From an uncultured Clostridia bacterium (GTDB lineage Bacteria > Bacillota > Clostridia > Saccharofermentanales > Saccharofermentanaceae): a stretch of DNA of 64,000 nucleotides. A program made the position numbers and the translations under genes. The stretch lies in assembly GCA_947303255.1 (NCBI GenBank), contig CAMYXL010000005.1, positions 1-64,000 on the forward strand, in the 5' to 3' direction. Below the pieces are notes generated by a model, which made no database searches, had not been told where the DNA came from, and saw nothing but the letters and a program-made list of their open reading frames with translations. Positions 41,717-50,174 of the stretch are shown here, piece by piece. Every line of letters begins with the position of its first letter. The first letter of the stretch is position 1.

Positions 41717-42802
41717 TTACTTGATATCGATGACACAATACTCCGCGATACAGAATGTCTTATACGGGATCGCCCAGTCCCCAAGTCCGGAAGTTACAAT
41801 GAAATTCGAATCATCTATCGTCTTAAGACCGTAGTTCGCATCGTTGATCCCAAAGAGGACTGCGAACTGTCCTATAGGAAACAGTTGACCGCCGTGAGTG
41901 TGTCCGCTCAAGACAAGATCGCACTTCGCATCAACTTCAGAATCATAATCATCAGGACGGTGATCAAGAACGATCGTGTACTTATTCGGATCAAGTCCTT
42001 CCATAAGTTCAGCGACAGACTGACGTTCCTTATAGATCTCATCCTTACGTCCGATTATGTAGAAATCTTCAGCTTCGTATATCTCATCTTCAAGGATGAT
42101 TACTTTATTCTTTTCAAGCTCCGAGATCAGGTCATCATAACTGAAATCCCTGTATTCGCTGTAGCCCTTGTCGTGGTTTCCGTTTACATAGAAAACACCG
42201 TATGTGGTCTGAAGTTTACCAAGAGCCTCGCAGCTTTTTATAAGGTCAGCTTTGTTGGAATCATCGTCAACAAAATCTCCGGATATGAGGACCATATCAG
42301 GAGAAGTCTTTTGAATGTCTTCCATATACTTTGCGAATCCGTCTCCGTCAAAAGTCGCTCCCACATGGGAATCCGCGAACATGACAACTCGGATCGGATC
42401 GATCTGTTTAGTTGTATCTATCTCATATTTTGTCTCGAAAACATGATGAGCCAGGAAGTATCCGACGCCCATGTAGACAATGGTAACAGCAAGTGCTATT
42501 ATCGCACGGTAGCCGTGGAGCAACGGCTTTTTGATGATAAGTCTTACGACTATTGCCGCGAGATCAACAAGAAGCCAGAAGATCAGCAGATGCAAAGAAA
42601 AGATCGCACCTGAATATGGCGATACAAAACTCCAGATTATGAGAGCCAGAAGAGGTATTCCCGCGTAGACCCACGCAAGTATCTTTCCCTTTTTGTTCTC
42701 GGGAGAATAGATATGTGACACAAGATGACGGAAGCGCGTAAGAAGATACGCGAATCCTATGATAAGCACTATGAACATTATTATGAACAGCGCTAAAAAC
42801 AT
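41717..42802 (-). CDS. Membrane metallophosphoesterase (YkuE-like)
   Basis: The 361-aa protein has four N-terminal helices (to about residue 125) and a calcineurin-like phosphoesterase domain. The metal motifs are FADSHVG, SGDFVDD, NGNHD and SGHTHGGQ. The helices probably hold the catalytic domain at the membrane surface. Related enzymes cleave lipid-linked or nucleotide pyrophosphates. GGAGG precedes the ATG. It lies 11 nt after the GH43 gene in the same operon. Confidence 0.88.
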   Translation of the reverse strand: MFLALFIIMFIVLIIGFAYLLTRFRHLVSHIYSPENKKGKILAWVYAGIPLLALIIWSFVSPYSGAIFSLHLLIFWLLVDLAAIVVRLIIKKPLLHGYRAIIALAVTIVYMGVGYFLAHHVFETKYEIDTTKQIDPIRVVMFADSHVGATFDGDGFAKYMEDIQKTSPDMVLISGDFVDDDSNKADLIKSCEALGKLQTTYGVFYVNGNHDKGYSEYRDFSYDDLISELEKNKVIILEDEIYEAEDFYIIGRKDEIYKERQSVAELMEGLDPNKYTIVLDHRPDDYDSEVDAKCDLVLSGHTHGGQLFPIGQFAVLFGINDANYGLKTIDDSNFIVTSGLGDWAIPYKTFCIAEYCVIDIK

Positions 42803-42813
42803 CTATGCCTCCG

Positions 42814-44268
42814 TTACTTTCTGATGTAATCGGTAAACACCGCCGTGCCGCCTGTTTGGACAGTCGAATAATACGACAGTGCAAATCTTACACCGGTAAA
42901 ATGATCGAGCCTGAACCTGAGTTTATGAGGCTTACCGATCTTTTTAAACTCGCCGTTAAGTTTAACATAACAGGTCGCCGTATCTTCGGTAAAATCGCAT
43001 GATATTTTCACTCTTAGTCTGTCATTACTGAGTTTTATCAGTTCTTCCGTCTTGATCGTATCCTCAGACAGATCCCAGATGCCGCCTTCGCTCTCGTTAC
43101 TCATCATAACGGCATAAAGATCGCCGTCTCTTCTTGTAATTCCAATGAGAGCAAAGTCACCGATAAATGCAGAAAGGCATGCAACGTCACCGTCGTTAAT
43201 ATCTTTCGCTTCAATGGTTACTTCTGCCTCCGACAAAGGTGCCGTCATCCTCTGTGTGAGAGTGTTTTTGGCATGGAAGATATTAGCGGATATCTTATCT
43301 GTCGTGATATGAAATCCCTTATCAAACTTGATAAGGCTCTCGTCCGGTTCATGATTGAACTGCCAAAAATCCTTATAGTCTTTCTCGAAGTTGTCACTGC
43401 CGTACAAAGTGCACGGCTCTTCCTTGATACCGAGATCGAGCTTACCCGTAAATACAGGCTTGCCGTTTTCCCATGTGACAGGAACAACGACAGGGACTCT
43501 TCCTATAGCACCGCTGTCCTGGAATAAGACTGCATGCCATTTTCCGTCGGATCCCCGGACGATACCGCCCTGTGCGATACCTGAATCACGGATGCCGAGA
43601 TCTTCATCAAAAACATCGCCTCCGACAAACTCTCCCTCCAGACTGTCGGAAGAAAAAGCAGCTTCGACTCTTCTCCAACGATCCTTCAAAGAGTGGATAA
43701 AGAACACCCAGTATCTGCCGTCGATCTTATAGATATGTGAGCCTTCATAGCCCAGCATCTTGTTATCGACATCGTTAACGATGATCCTATCCAATCCGCC
43801 TTCTCTTGGAGCGGAAATGTCATCATTAAGTTCAGTCAGATGTATCTCTCTATTGCCGTATACGATGTATGTTTTTCCTTCATCGAAAAGGAGCGATGAG
43901 TCATGATAGAATCCTTCGATCTCGCTTCTCTTCCACGGACCTTTCAGATGTGAAGATCTGTATAGATAAGTCTTCTGCATGTCGTTGGAAGAAAACAGAT
44001 AATAAAATGTTCCGTTGTTATAACGGATGCACGGAGCCCACATTCCCTTGCCGTAGATATGCTGATCATCTTCAAGTCTTTGTGCGGGAGTGCTTTCCAG
44101 TTTGTCGTAAACGTAAATATAGTGTTCCCAGTTTACGAGATCTTTGGATCTTAAGATCTCACCGCCCGGGAAGAAATGCATGGTAGTTGTTGCCATATAG
44201 TAGAACCCGTCGTGAAAGATCACGTCGGGATCCGGAAAGTCCATCTTGAGAATGGGATTATTGCTCAT
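42814..44268 (-). CDS. GH43-family glycoside hydrolase
   Basis: The 484-aa protein has a five-bladed propeller domain with the three expected acids: Asp in FPDPDVIFHDG, Asp in HDSSLLFDEG and Glu in YEGSHIYK. A C-terminal beta-sandwich like that of beta-xylosidases follows. Family activity is beta-xylosidase or alpha-arabinofuranosidase on oligosaccharides. There is no signal peptide, so it acts in the cytosol. The ATG at 44268 follows AAGGAG and overlaps the upstream gene end by 11 bp. Confidence 0.9.
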   Translation of the reverse strand: MSNNPILKMDFPDPDVIFHDGFYYMATTTMHFFPGGEILRSKDLVNWEHYIYVYDKLESTPAQRLEDDQHIYGKGMWAPCIRYNNGTFYYLFSSNDMQKTYLYRSSHLKGPWKRSEIEGFYHDSSLLFDEGKTYIVYGNREIHLTELNDDISAPREGGLDRIIVNDVDNKMLGYEGSHIYKIDGRYWVFFIHSLKDRWRRVEAAFSSDSLEGEFVGGDVFDEDLGIRDSGIAQGGIVRGSDGKWHAVLFQDSGAIGRVPVVVPVTWENGKPVFTGKLDLGIKEEPCTLYGSDNFEKDYKDFWQFNHEPDESLIKFDKGFHITTDKISANIFHAKNTLTQRMTAPLSEAEVTIEAKDINDGDVACLSAFIGDFALIGITRRDGDLYAVMMSNESEGGIWDLSEDTIKTEELIKLSNDRLRVKISCDFTEDTATCYVKLNGEFKKIGKPHKLRFRLDHFTGVRFALSYYSTVQTGGTAVFTDYIRK

Positions 44269-45280
44269 TATCAGCTCCTTCAATAAAAGTTACGAGTTCC
44301 TGCAAAAGTTTTCTCTCGTGATTTTCTTCGATCTTTGAAAACCTCGGATCTGAAGGTTTATTGGCTCCTTTTTTTGCCAGATCCAGCGCCGTGTTCCTGT
44401 CATTCAGGATATTCATGGTGTAATAAGCACGAAGTCTTAATCCGTTGATGTCATCATCTGAATCAAGGTCAGAAGCAGCGTAAGCATAGTATTTTCGAGC
44501 ACGATCAGGATCGATATTCCAAGTGCTGTAATAGATCACGAGTGATCTTATGAAACCTAGCTTAATGGGAGACAGACCTGTTCCGAGATCAGTATTCATG
44601 TTGTCATAGATCCTCATCCATTCAGCTGTCTCGCCCATTATGTTGATGTCTCTTCTCATCTCCGCCCAGACAAATCTCACAGTCTGATATGAGAGCTGGT
44701 CTATCTTGCTGCCTTTGTAATCTTTGACTTCATCCAGCGAAGGCATATAGACGCTGTTTATGTCATCATTGGAGTAGATCTCCCTGACTTTCTGATTTCT
44801 GAGCTGATGGAGTGTCTTGCCGAACAGACCGATCGATCTAAGACAGATCACCATAGAGGCAATTGCAAAAAATGATACTCCAAAAAGGAACGATGACAGG
44901 AAACTTCTAAGAAGTCCGTCAAAAAATCTCTCCTTCACGGTTATGACATATGCGACTGATATTCCAATGGCTAGCAAAGACGGAACAAAAAAGACCAGGA
45001 CAGTGAACAGATTGTCTTTTTCCTTTTTTATCGTTTCACCGGGATGAGGTCCGACAAAAACAGATGGAAATAAGGAAAAACGTGTCTTCTGGGTAATGAT
45101 CTTTCCGTCTTTTTTCAAAAACTTCTTTCCAAAGATCTGGAAATAGATGACTTCCAGATTAAATGCAGGAGCGAGCGCCATCTGGAACAAACTAATAAGG
45201 AGAAACATCAACCAACCTCCGAGAATACCACCCGGAATTACTGCGAATATTCCTTTAAAATCTGTTCCCGGAAGAAACAC
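44258..45280 (-). CDS. Hypothetical membrane protein
   Basis: The 340-aa protein has three hydrophobic segments (about 10-35, 92-113 and 125-150) and a large cytosolic helical C-terminal half. It has no motif I recognise. The start is GTG at 45280 with AGGAGG 8 nt upstream. It lies 19 nt after pta and overlaps the GH43 gene, suggesting one long operon. Function unknown. Confidence 0.78.
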   Translation of the reverse strand: MFLPGTDFKGIFAVIPGGILGGWLMFLLISLFQMALAPAFNLEVIYFQIFGKKFLKKDGKIITQKTRFSLFPSVFVGPHPGETIKKEKDNLFTVLVFFVPSLLAIGISVAYVITVKERFFDGLLRSFLSSFLFGVSFFAIASMVICLRSIGLFGKTLHQLRNQKVREIYSNDDINSVYMPSLDEVKDYKGSKIDQLSYQTVRFVWAEMRRDINIMGETAEWMRIYDNMNTDLGTGLSPIKLGFIRSLVIYYSTWNIDPDRARKYYAYAASDLDSDDDINGLRLRAYYTMNILNDRNTALDLAKKGANKPSDPRFSKIEENHERKLLQELVTFIEGADNEQ

Positions 45281-45299
45281 TTATATATCCTCCTGAATG

Positions 45300-46292
45300 T
45301 TACTCAGCCTGAACTGAAGTCATGGCGATCGTGTTAACGATATCCTCTACGCAGCATCCTCTCGACAAGTCGTTACATGGCTTAGCAAGACCCTGAAGAA
45401 CTGCAAAGCAGTCAGCGCCGCCAAGACGCTCTGTGATCTTATAACCAATGTTACCTGCCTGGAGATCAGGGAAGATAAGAACGTTGGCACGTCCTGCTAC
45501 AGGGCTGCCCTTAGCCTTGGATGCACCGATCTCAGGAACGAGTGCTGCATCGAACTGCATCTCACCGTCCAAAAGAAGATCAGGTGCGAGCTCATGAGCA
45601 AGAGCAGTAGCTTCCTGAACCTTGCTTACGAGTTCGTGCTTAGCGCTTCCCTTTGTTGAGAATGAGAGCATTGCTACGCGTGGCTCTTCGATACCGCAGA
45701 GAACCTTAGCAGTGTCTGCTGCAGCGATAGCGATATTAGCGAGTTCCTCAGCCGTCGGGCATGGGATAACTACGCAGTCGGCATAAACGAGAAGTCCGTT
45801 CTCACCGATGTTCTTGTTAGGACAATCCATAAGGAAGCTGGAAGATACAACCTTCATTCCAGGCTTTGTCTTGATGATCTGAAGTGCAGGACGGAGCATG
45901 TCGCCTGTTGTGTGAACGGCACCTGATACGAGACCGTCAGCATCGCCGAGCTTGACCATCATGATTCCGTAGTACATAGGATCAGCTACGAGCTTAGCAG
46001 CGTCTTCAGGAGTAACACCCTTGGACTTACGAAGTTCGTATAATTCGTTTGTGTAGTGCTCAGCCTTGTCGCTGTTCTCCGGATCGATGATCGTGATACC
46101 TTCGATATCTACTCCCTGCTCTTTTGCAACGGAAGCGATTCTATCAGGATTACCGAGAAGTACCGGGATCGCGAGACCTTCCTTTTTTACGATTGCTGCA
46201 GCTGCTACTGTACGTGGCTCGTCTCCCTCAGGAAGAACGATGCTCTTAACGTTTGCGCGTGCCTTTGCCTTTATCATTTCGATCATGCTCAT
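45300..46292 (-). CDS. pta: Phosphate acetyltransferase
   Basis: The 330-aa protein has PTA signature regions: [45 protein letters not shown] and [23 protein letters not shown]. The length matches the short class I enzymes. It interconverts acetyl-CoA and acetyl phosphate. It starts 14 nt after the kinase gene. The sequence is acetyl-type, not phosphotransbutyrylase-like, although the partner kinase looks like Buk. Confidence 0.93.
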   Translation of the reverse strand: MSMIEMIKAKARANVKSIVLPEGDEPRTVAAAAIVKKEGLAIPVLLGNPDRIASVAKEQGVDIEGITIIDPENSDKAEHYTNELYELRKSKGVTPEDAAKLVADPMYYGIMMVKLGDADGLVSGAVHTTGDMLRPALQIIKTKPGMKVVSSSFLMDCPNKNIGENGLLVYADCVVIPCPTAEELANIAIAAADTAKVLCGIEEPRVAMLSFSTKGSAKHELVSKVQEATALAHELAPDLLLDGEMQFDAALVPEIGASKAKGSPVAGRANVLIFPDLQAGNIGYKITERLGGADCFAVLQGLAKPCNDLSRGCCVEDIVNTIAMTSVQAE

Positions 46293-46306
46293 AGTCTTAT
46301 ACCTCA

Positions 46307-47422
46307 TCAAAGATCAATATCTTTAAAGCCTTCCCATACATTCTTACCGGAATATGTGAGCGGCTCAAGCTTACCCTGCATTACCTTAAGAGCAGGCATA
46401 GCAAGTGCCTCCTGCTCCATCTCGCCCGGATATGAAGTTATCGGAGCGATCCATCCGCAGTGTTCGTTGATTGTTTCCTCTACATCCTTGAATCTCAGAA
46501 GTCCGCCTGTAAGAAGGATTCCGTCAACCTTACCGCAGAGAACTGCACTCATCTCACCGATCATCTTGCTGATCTGATAGAGCATCGTGTTCCATACGAG
46601 GGATGCCTTCTTGTCACCTTTCTCAACGAGCTCGTGGATCGTGTCGGAATTAGCAGTACCGAACAGGTCAACGAATCCGCCTGCACGTGAGCAGCGAAGT
46701 CTTACTTCTTCAATTGAATGTTCTTCGATATAGTCCAGAAGTGCGAGGACAGGAACGCTTCCGATACGTGTAGGTGTGAATGCACCTTCACCGTCGGCAC
46801 CCATGTTGCCGTCGATCATCTTGCCGTTCTTGTGCGCGCTTACCGTGATACCGCCGTCGATGTGAGCAACGATGAAGTTGCAGTCTTCATACTTCTTGCC
46901 CATCTTGCCGGCATGGAATTCAGCAACAGCCTTCTGGTTAAGTACATGTGAATGTGATACGCGGTAGACGCCCTTGATACCCGTAAGACGTGCGTAGTCA
47001 CAATATTCGTCAACGTTTGTAGGATTTAGTGTAAAAGCAGGCTTGCCGAATTTTGTAGCGAACTGCCAAGCGAGCATAACGCCGAGCTTAGCAGGATGCT
47101 CTGATCCGCCTACTGCCTTTTCTGTGTCGTCGAAGAGCTTCTGGTCGACCTTCGTGATTCCGCCCGGCTGTGTGCATGCGCTTCCGCCTCTGCCGACGAA
47201 TACGTCGATGGACTCAGGAGCAACGCCCTCTGCCTTCAGCATGTCGATGATGACATCGTATCTGAACGGCATCTGTCCGTTTACGTGCGGGAACTTCAGA
47301 AGTTCGTCTGCGTCATGGAACAGGCTTCTCTCGAAGACCAGGTTCTCGTTTTCGAAAAGGCTTACCTTAGTTGATGTTGATCCCGGATTGATTACCAGGA
47401 TCTTGTATATTGGTTCTGACAT
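46307..47422 (-). CDS. buk: Butyrate-kinase-type acyl kinase
   Basis: The 371-aa member of the acetokinase/butyrate kinase family has [13 protein letters not shown] near the N-terminus, [14 protein letters not shown], and [20 protein letters not shown], the Buk-type version of the phosphate-binding motif. Paired with a true Pta, it may act on acetyl phosphate, propionyl phosphate or butyryl phosphate to make ATP. The preferred acyl group cannot be read from sequence. No separate ackA is in the window. Confidence 0.9.
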   Translation of the reverse strand: MSEPIYKILVINPGSTSTKVSLFENENLVFERSLFHDADELLKFPHVNGQMPFRYDVIIDMLKAEGVAPESIDVFVGRGGSACTQPGGITKVDQKLFDDTEKAVGGSEHPAKLGVMLAWQFATKFGKPAFTLNPTNVDEYCDYARLTGIKGVYRVSHSHVLNQKAVAEFHAGKMGKKYEDCNFIVAHIDGGITVSAHKNGKMIDGNMGADGEGAFTPTRIGSVPVLALLDYIEEHSIEEVRLRCSRAGGFVDLFGTANSDTIHELVEKGDKKASLVWNTMLYQISKMIGEMSAVLCGKVDGILLTGGLLRFKDVEETINEHCGWIAPITSYPGEMEQEALAMPALKVMQGKLEPLTYSGKNVWEGFKDIDL

Positions 47423-47538
47423 AGTTTTTCTCTATCTTTCTATTCTTTTTAAACATGTAACATTATAAAGGATATGGTCAAGTTGGGTATTCTTAAAAGG
47501 TCAAGTTTTTGATGTGTTTTTTGTCTAACTGATGCTCT

Positions 47539-47548
47539 TTTTCGAAAA
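47539..47548. repeat. TTTTCGAAAA palindrome
   Basis: Perfect copy in the 194-bp divergent region between the butyrate-kinase-type gene and a lipoprotein gene. A weak hairpin CACGC-CGTT-GCGTG (47563-47576) follows it, next to a run of eight T. Confidence 0.6.
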
Positions 47549-47616
47549 AACTAAGGACAGGCCACGCCGTTGCGTGATAAAATTTTTTTTAGAAAATCCA
47601 TGGAGGTAGAGTGTTG

Positions 47617-48576
47617 ATGAAAAATAAGTTTATGAAGAAAGGTTCATGCCTTATCTTAGCAGGTCTTCTTGCAGTAAGCATGACCGCATGCGGAAAACCG
47701 TCTGCCAAAAAGCTCTCGAATGCAGCTGAGAAGAAGATCGAGGCGGAGGAAGTCACTCTCGAAGAACTCGAGGATAAGGATAACAGTGAGAAGAATCAGA
47801 AAGCCTTGAAGAAGGGTATGTTCCTCAATACGACCGGTGAAAAGATCGAGGATGTTTTCGAGGATGAACTTAAGGATTTCGATCTGGAGGAGATAGGTGA
47901 GGCTTATGATATCGACCTGGATGGTTGGGAGGTCGAAGATTTCAAGAACATCTCTATCTATGCAAAGGCTGACACCGACAAATTTAACACCGCCTATAAA
48001 GATATTGATATCCGGTATGTAGCAGTCATCGAATTCGAGGACAAGAAGCAGTCAGACGAGCTGTTCGAAGAACTCATGGATAAGTTCGAGGATCTAGCTG
48101 ACGATGCGGATATCGACCTCGAGAAGCTCTCCAAGGACGAATACATGAACAAGGGCAACAAGGGCCATCTGGTAATCAACCTTGAAGCTTCGACTGTAGT
48201 AGATGCCCTTTTTGATGAACTGGAAGAAGAGAAGGGCGAGTCAATCGACAAAGACATTGTGAAAGAGTACAAGAAATCCGTCGGCGACTTAAGGATCGTT
48301 ATCGGAATCTATTATGAGGGCGGCGTTCTCACGACAATCATCGGAATTTCCGAAGACGATATGGAAGACATCTCCACCCTGGCAAAGTCTATCGGCGTAA
48401 AGGATCCGCTGACCATAGAGAGCAGCGATGAGTTGGCAAAGGGAATCCTCACTTTGTACACATCAGGATTTACAAACTACCTCTCCAAAGCCCAGGATGC
48501 CGCTCAGCAGATCCAGGATCACAACGCAGAAGTTGAAGCAGTGGTAGATGAGATCAATGAAGCACTTGAAGGCTGA
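47617..48576 (+). CDS. Acidic secreted lipoprotein
   Basis: The 319-aa protein has a lipoprotein signal (SMTACGKPS) and a highly charged, helix-rich mature part dominated by Asp, Glu and Lys. It contains no known motif. GGAGG at 47602-47606 best fits the ATG at 47617; in-frame GTG (47611) and TTG (47614) are too close. It converges on the polysaccharide operon with 7 bp between. Function unknown. Confidence 0.78.
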   Translation: MKNKFMKKGSCLILAGLLAVSMTACGKPSAKKLSNAAEKKIEAEEVTLEELEDKDNSEKNQKALKKGMFLNTTGEKIEDVFEDELKDFDLEEIGEAYDIDLDGWEVEDFKNISIYAKADTDKFNTAYKDIDIRYVAVIEFEDKKQSDELFEELMDKFEDLADDADIDLEKLSKDEYMNKGNKGHLVINLEASTVVDALFDELEEEKGESIDKDIVKEYKKSVGDLRIVIGIYYEGGVLTTIIGISEDDMEDISTLAKSIGVKDPLTIESSDELAKGILTLYTSGFTNYLSKAQDAAQQIQDHNAEVEAVVDEINEALEG

Positions 48577-48583
48577 TCCTAAG

Positions 48584-49375
48584 TTAAGGGTTATACTTTC
48601 CTCTCGCGTTCCTGAAAAGGATCTTAAGAAGATTGCTGTTACCCTTGAAGAAACTGATCTTGGTAGGAGTCTTCTCGTTTCTCGGATACACACGTGATAC
48701 GGGAACCTCACAGGCCTTCATCCCGAGCTGAGTCGCTCTGACGGATAAATAGGCCAACAATTCATAAGTTACAAAGATATCTCGAAGAGGCTTTACGCGT
48801 TCATCTTCGAGATATTTTTTTGAATATCCCCTGTACGCGTTGGTTGTATCCGTAAACCTCTGATGAGCAGTAAGCGATATGACAGGTGCGTGGATGAGCT
48901 TGACCGCGAGCCACCTTGTAACCGGTGTATTCTCCGCATGACCGCCCTTGATGAATCTCGAACCCTGGATGAGGTCATAACCCTCCTCCAGTTTCTCGAT
49001 AAACTTCGGCACGTCTTCGATGCTGTCCTTGTTGTTGCCGTCGATGGTGATGATGCCCTTGTAGCCGCGCTTTAAGGCCCACCAGATGCCCATCCTGAAC
49101 TGGGCGCCCTGCTTACCTTCGTCTCTCTTTGTAAGGAGCGTATTGACCTCGAGAGATTTAAGAAGTTCGTCTTCCGTGCAGCCGTCGGTGGATCCGCCGT
49201 CGCAGATGACGATATCGGCACATTCCGACACCTTATGATCCTTGGCCCTCTGAAGTTCCGCGCGTATGCGCTCGCCCTCGTTGATGATCGGGATCAGCAC
49301 AACGTAGTCCTTTCTGCGGCCCTCATATTCGGTACATTCAAATCGCGGTACACCCGCCTGCTTCTCATAGATCAT
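48584..49375 (-). CDS. GT2-family glycosyltransferase (polyprenyl-phosphate sugar synthase type)
   Basis: The 263-aa GT-A enzyme has VLIPIINEGERI, a nucleotide-binding DGGSTDG, and DGNNKDS in place of the usual DADLQ-type motif. It resembles dolichyl-phosphate mannose synthases without C-terminal helices. GGAGAG supports the ATG at 49375 rather than the upstream GTG, which contains that site. It is the last gene of the leftward surface-glycan operon, 1 nt after the isomerase stop. Confidence 0.86.
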   Translation of the reverse strand: MIYEKQAGVPRFECTEYEGRRKDYVVLIPIINEGERIRAELQRAKDHKVSECADIVICDGGSTDGCTEDELLKSLEVNTLLTKRDEGKQGAQFRMGIWWALKRGYKGIITIDGNNKDSIEDVPKFIEKLEEGYDLIQGSRFIKGGHAENTPVTRWLAVKLIHAPVISLTAHQRFTDTTNAYRGYSKKYLEDERVKPLRDIFVTYELLAYLSVRATQLGMKACEVPVSRVYPRNEKTPTKISFFKGNSNLLKILFRNARGKYNP

Positions 49376-49376
49376 T

Positions 49377-50174
49377 TTATTTCTCTCCGAAAACACTCAC
49401 CGCATATTCCATTATGCGCTTAAGTCCGTCGATATCATCCGTGGTCTTCATCTCGATGGAGACAAAACCCTCGTAGCCCTCTTTTCTCAAAAACTCGTTA
49501 AGCTCGTTATGAAGCTTTCTCTTTTGAACCGGAACCAGGTTCGGCTCACTTATGTGAACGTGATTTATAAGTCCCGCGTGTCCCTTCAAAACAGCGATAT
49601 CCTCGCCATTCTCGATCATGGTTCCCACGTCAAGATTAAGCTTAAATCCATCCGACTCCACCTCTTCTATGAGCTTTAACGCGGACGCATTTGTGTTAAC
49701 GAAATTCGTTCCGTAGATCGTCGGATTTGCTTCCATTCCGACCACGGTTCCGTTAGCCTTCGCATAGTCACCTATCGCCTTGAAAAATCCGTTGGCCGCC
49801 TTTGGATCTCCGCCTTCGGGCACGATCCTGTTCTTCGGACATCCGAACACCAGATTACCGCATCCGATCTCCTTCGCGAACAAGATCGCCTTCTTAGTAT
49901 ATTCCCTCAAAGTCTCGCGGTCTTCTTCACCATTGAAGATATTTTCCTTCCTGCCGTACCAGATCGACTGCATGGAAGGGATCACAAACCCGTATTCCTT
50001 CTTTATCTTCTTCGCGAAAACACCCGCCTCCGGACACCTGTCGTAAGGTAATTCCGGGAACACTCTTGTCGGAGCGATCTCGAGACCGTCAAATCCCAGA
50101 TCTTTCATGGCTGAAAAAACTTCGCCGTCGTTAGCGGCAACCCAAGCGATATTTGATACGGATAACTTAAGCAT
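49377..50174 (-). CDS. Sugar phosphate isomerase/epimerase (TIM barrel)
   Basis: The 265-aa protein is of the xylose-isomerase-like TIM barrel family. Metal ligands are seen in VGMEANPTIYG, NLDVGTM, NHVHISEPN and VSIEMK. The ATG at 50174 follows GAAGGAG and overlaps the upstream GT-C-like gene by 8 bp. In this operon it may supply or modify a sugar for glycan synthesis. The exact reaction is unknown. Confidence 0.86.
   Translation of the reverse strand: MLKLSVSNIAWVAANDGEVFSAMKDLGFDGLEIAPTRVFPELPYDRCPEAGVFAKKIKKEYGFVIPSMQSIWYGRKENIFNGEEDRETLREYTKKAILFAKEIGCGNLVFGCPKNRIVPEGGDPKAANGFFKAIGDYAKANGTVVGMEANPTIYGTNFVNTNASALKLIEEVESDGFKLNLDVGTMIENGEDIAVLKGHAGLINHVHISEPNLVPVQKRKLHNELNEFLRKEGYEGFVSIEMKTTDDIDGLKRIMEYAVSVFGEK

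Noticed and set aside
47563..47590. CACGC-CGTT-GCGTG hairpin followed by a T-run, considered as a terminator
   Set aside because: The stem is only 5 bp, and it lies upstream of the lipoprotein gene on the plus strand with no plus-strand gene before it.
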